NCBI GenBank assembly: GCA_023271515.1
Contig: JALPXQ010000077.1
Coordinates: 1-5,694, forward strand
From: Dehalococcoidia bacterium
GTDB taxonomy: Bacteria > Chloroflexota > Dehalococcoidia > SZUA-161 > SpSt-899
DNA length: 5,694 nt
Direction of reading: 5' to 3'
The notes under the pieces are model-generated. The model was not told where the DNA came from. It saw nothing but the letters and a program-made list of their open reading frames with translations, and ran no database searches. The position numbers and the translations under genes are program-made. Of this stretch, positions 4,824-5,694 are shown in pieces; the first letter of the stretch is position 1; the number at the start of each line of letters is the position of its first letter.

Positions 4824-5690
4824 TCAGCCATCCCAGCTTGCAAAAGCAGCGGTGCCGACCTTGCTTCCAGGTAACGGTTGATATACCGGCGTATTTATAG
4901 GTAGAAGGGTTCCCCCAGGTCCAAGATGCCCGGTGGTGGTGAGATCCTCGTCATCCGGCCAAAAGGGGATCGGATCCCGAACCGGGAAGCCTATTGTCCC
5001 ATATTCTCCAGGAGTGCCGATCGTTGTCTGGGCTCCGCCGGGGACAGGACGGAATCCCTGGTCAAGGGGCAGACCCGTACCCAGATGGTCCCGTGGGTCT
5101 TTGTAAGCTGAGCCACTACTTAGTGTGCTTCCATCCTCTCGCCGGGGTAATAGCGTTTCTGGAGCTCCAGTTAATGAACGCCACCTTGATGCCGATAGGA
5201 CAAACACGACCGGGATATTTTTAATACCAACCGTCTCTGCCTTCTCAGCTATCATGGCATAAATCTCACCAGCAACTGCCTGTGCTTCCTGAGGCATCAC
5301 CTGGGGGCAATACAGCCGCACCGATATGTAACCAACAGCAGTAATACCCATTGAGATAACCCCATGCCTATCTACCAGCAAATGGAAAAGAGGTCCCATG
5401 AGGTCGTTTGCTTGATGCAGTCTATGCATCCATTCTGCGGGAGCGGTGAATGGGCAAACCTGGCCGAAGACTGCGATGACCTTGTCATGAGGAAACCATC
5501 TTCTGTACCATTCCTTGATCGTCACCAGCCCCAGAGGAAAGGATGGCGGAGCAAGAATCTGCTCATACTCCTCAAGCGTCAAGGTCATGACGCAGAGCTC
5601 TTCGGGGCGAGGTATGGGTAGTTCAACCCCCTTCCAGTCAGCCAATTCCCAGTAGGAGCGGACCATCTCTGGAAATTCTGTCTTGGCCAT
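4824..5690 (-). CDS. S1-like serine protease with N-terminal shared domain, 5' partial, interrupted by TGA
   Basis: 288 residues are visible before the TGA; joined with the downstream part it is 423. The ATG at 5690 is only four bases from the window edge. The paralogue at 2522-4012 has about 55 more residues, including a signal peptide, before the matching region, so the true start is probably outside the window. Residues ~30-76 and ~110-165 (VIAVFGQV; GITAVGYISVRL; GEIYAMIAEKAET; IPVVFVL) are the module shared with the middle gene. RPVPGGAQ (214-221) opens the chymotrypsin-fold domain. His255 in TTTGHL is the likely catalytic His, and VYQP follows at 269-272. The frame stops at codon 289, two residues before catalytic Asp291. 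As read, the product lacks Asp and Ser and would be inactive. If the TGA is corrected or read through, all three triad residues and their spacing are intact. It is likely extracytoplasmic. The substrate is unknown. Confidence 0.82.
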   Translation of the reverse strand: MAKTEFPEMVRSYWELADWKGVELPIPRPEELCVMTLTLEEYEQILAPPSFPLGLVTIKEWYRRWFPHDKVIAVFGQVCPFTAPAEWMHRLHQANDLMGPLFHLLVDRHGVISMGITAVGYISVRLYCPQVMPQEAQAVAGEIYAMIAEKAETVGIKNIPVVFVLSASRWRSLTGAPETLLPRREDGSTLSSGSAYKDPRDHLGTGLPLDQGFRPVPGGAQTTIGTPGEYGTIGFPVRDPIPFWPDDEDLTTTGHLGPGGTLLPINTPVYQPLPGSKVGTAAFASWDG

Positions 5691-5694
5691 GGTA

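Noticed and set aside
4780..4830. Selenocysteine insertion at the in-frame TGA
   Set aside because: No convincing bacterial SECIS hairpin was seen directly downstream, and a Cys or Sec at this spot is not expected in chymotrypsin-fold proteases.

Overview
The window looks bacterial. All recognisable genes lie on the minus strand. Two start codons follow strong AAGGAGG ribosome binding sites, and a degraded initiator-tRNA-like sequence resembles bacterial tRNA-fMet. By eye the GC content is intermediate. The Shine-Dalgarno strength and the protein family would suit a Gram-positive (Clostridia-like) or related thermophilic lineage, but that is inference only.

The layout, read in the direction of transcription from right to left, is as follows. 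(1) 5690-4419: an exported-type protein with an N-terminal alpha/beta domain and a C-terminal chymotrypsin-fold (S1-like) serine protease domain. It is cut by the right window edge and interrupted by one in-frame TGA at 4824-4826. (2) 4418-4013: a non-coding or accessory gap holding a tRNA-fMet-like remnant (4275-4346), a small ORF with a good RBS (4092-4265), a 12-bp perfect inverted repeat (4172-4230) and a promoter-like 47-bp element (4034-4080). (3) 4012-2522: an intact 496-residue exported or membrane-anchored paralogue of the protease N-terminal region that lacks a protease domain. (4) 2521-1806: about 716 bases without a convincing gene. It holds a terminator-like hairpin, a second copy of the 47-bp element (46/47 identical), a 21-bp direct repeat pair and several hairpins. 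(5) 1805-136: a second exported S1-like protease, 469 residues to its first stop. It is shifted by one base just before the catalytic Asp and continues in another frame to 136. (6) 135-1: downstream DNA with two hairpins.

The three large genes form one paralogous family. They share a repeated module of roughly 60-90 residues, with a hydrophobic strand, an acidic or amphipathic helix and a '(V/D)(V/T)P(V/L)' strand. Two of them add a serine protease domain introduced by the same RPVPGG segment. The likely setting is extracytoplasmic: a small cluster of secreted or anchored proteases with a protease-less relative between them. The substrate and pathway cannot be read from the sequence. The most striking point is that both protease genes are broken at the same structural position, within about two codons upstream of the catalytic Asp. 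One is broken by a nonsense codon and the other by a frameshift.
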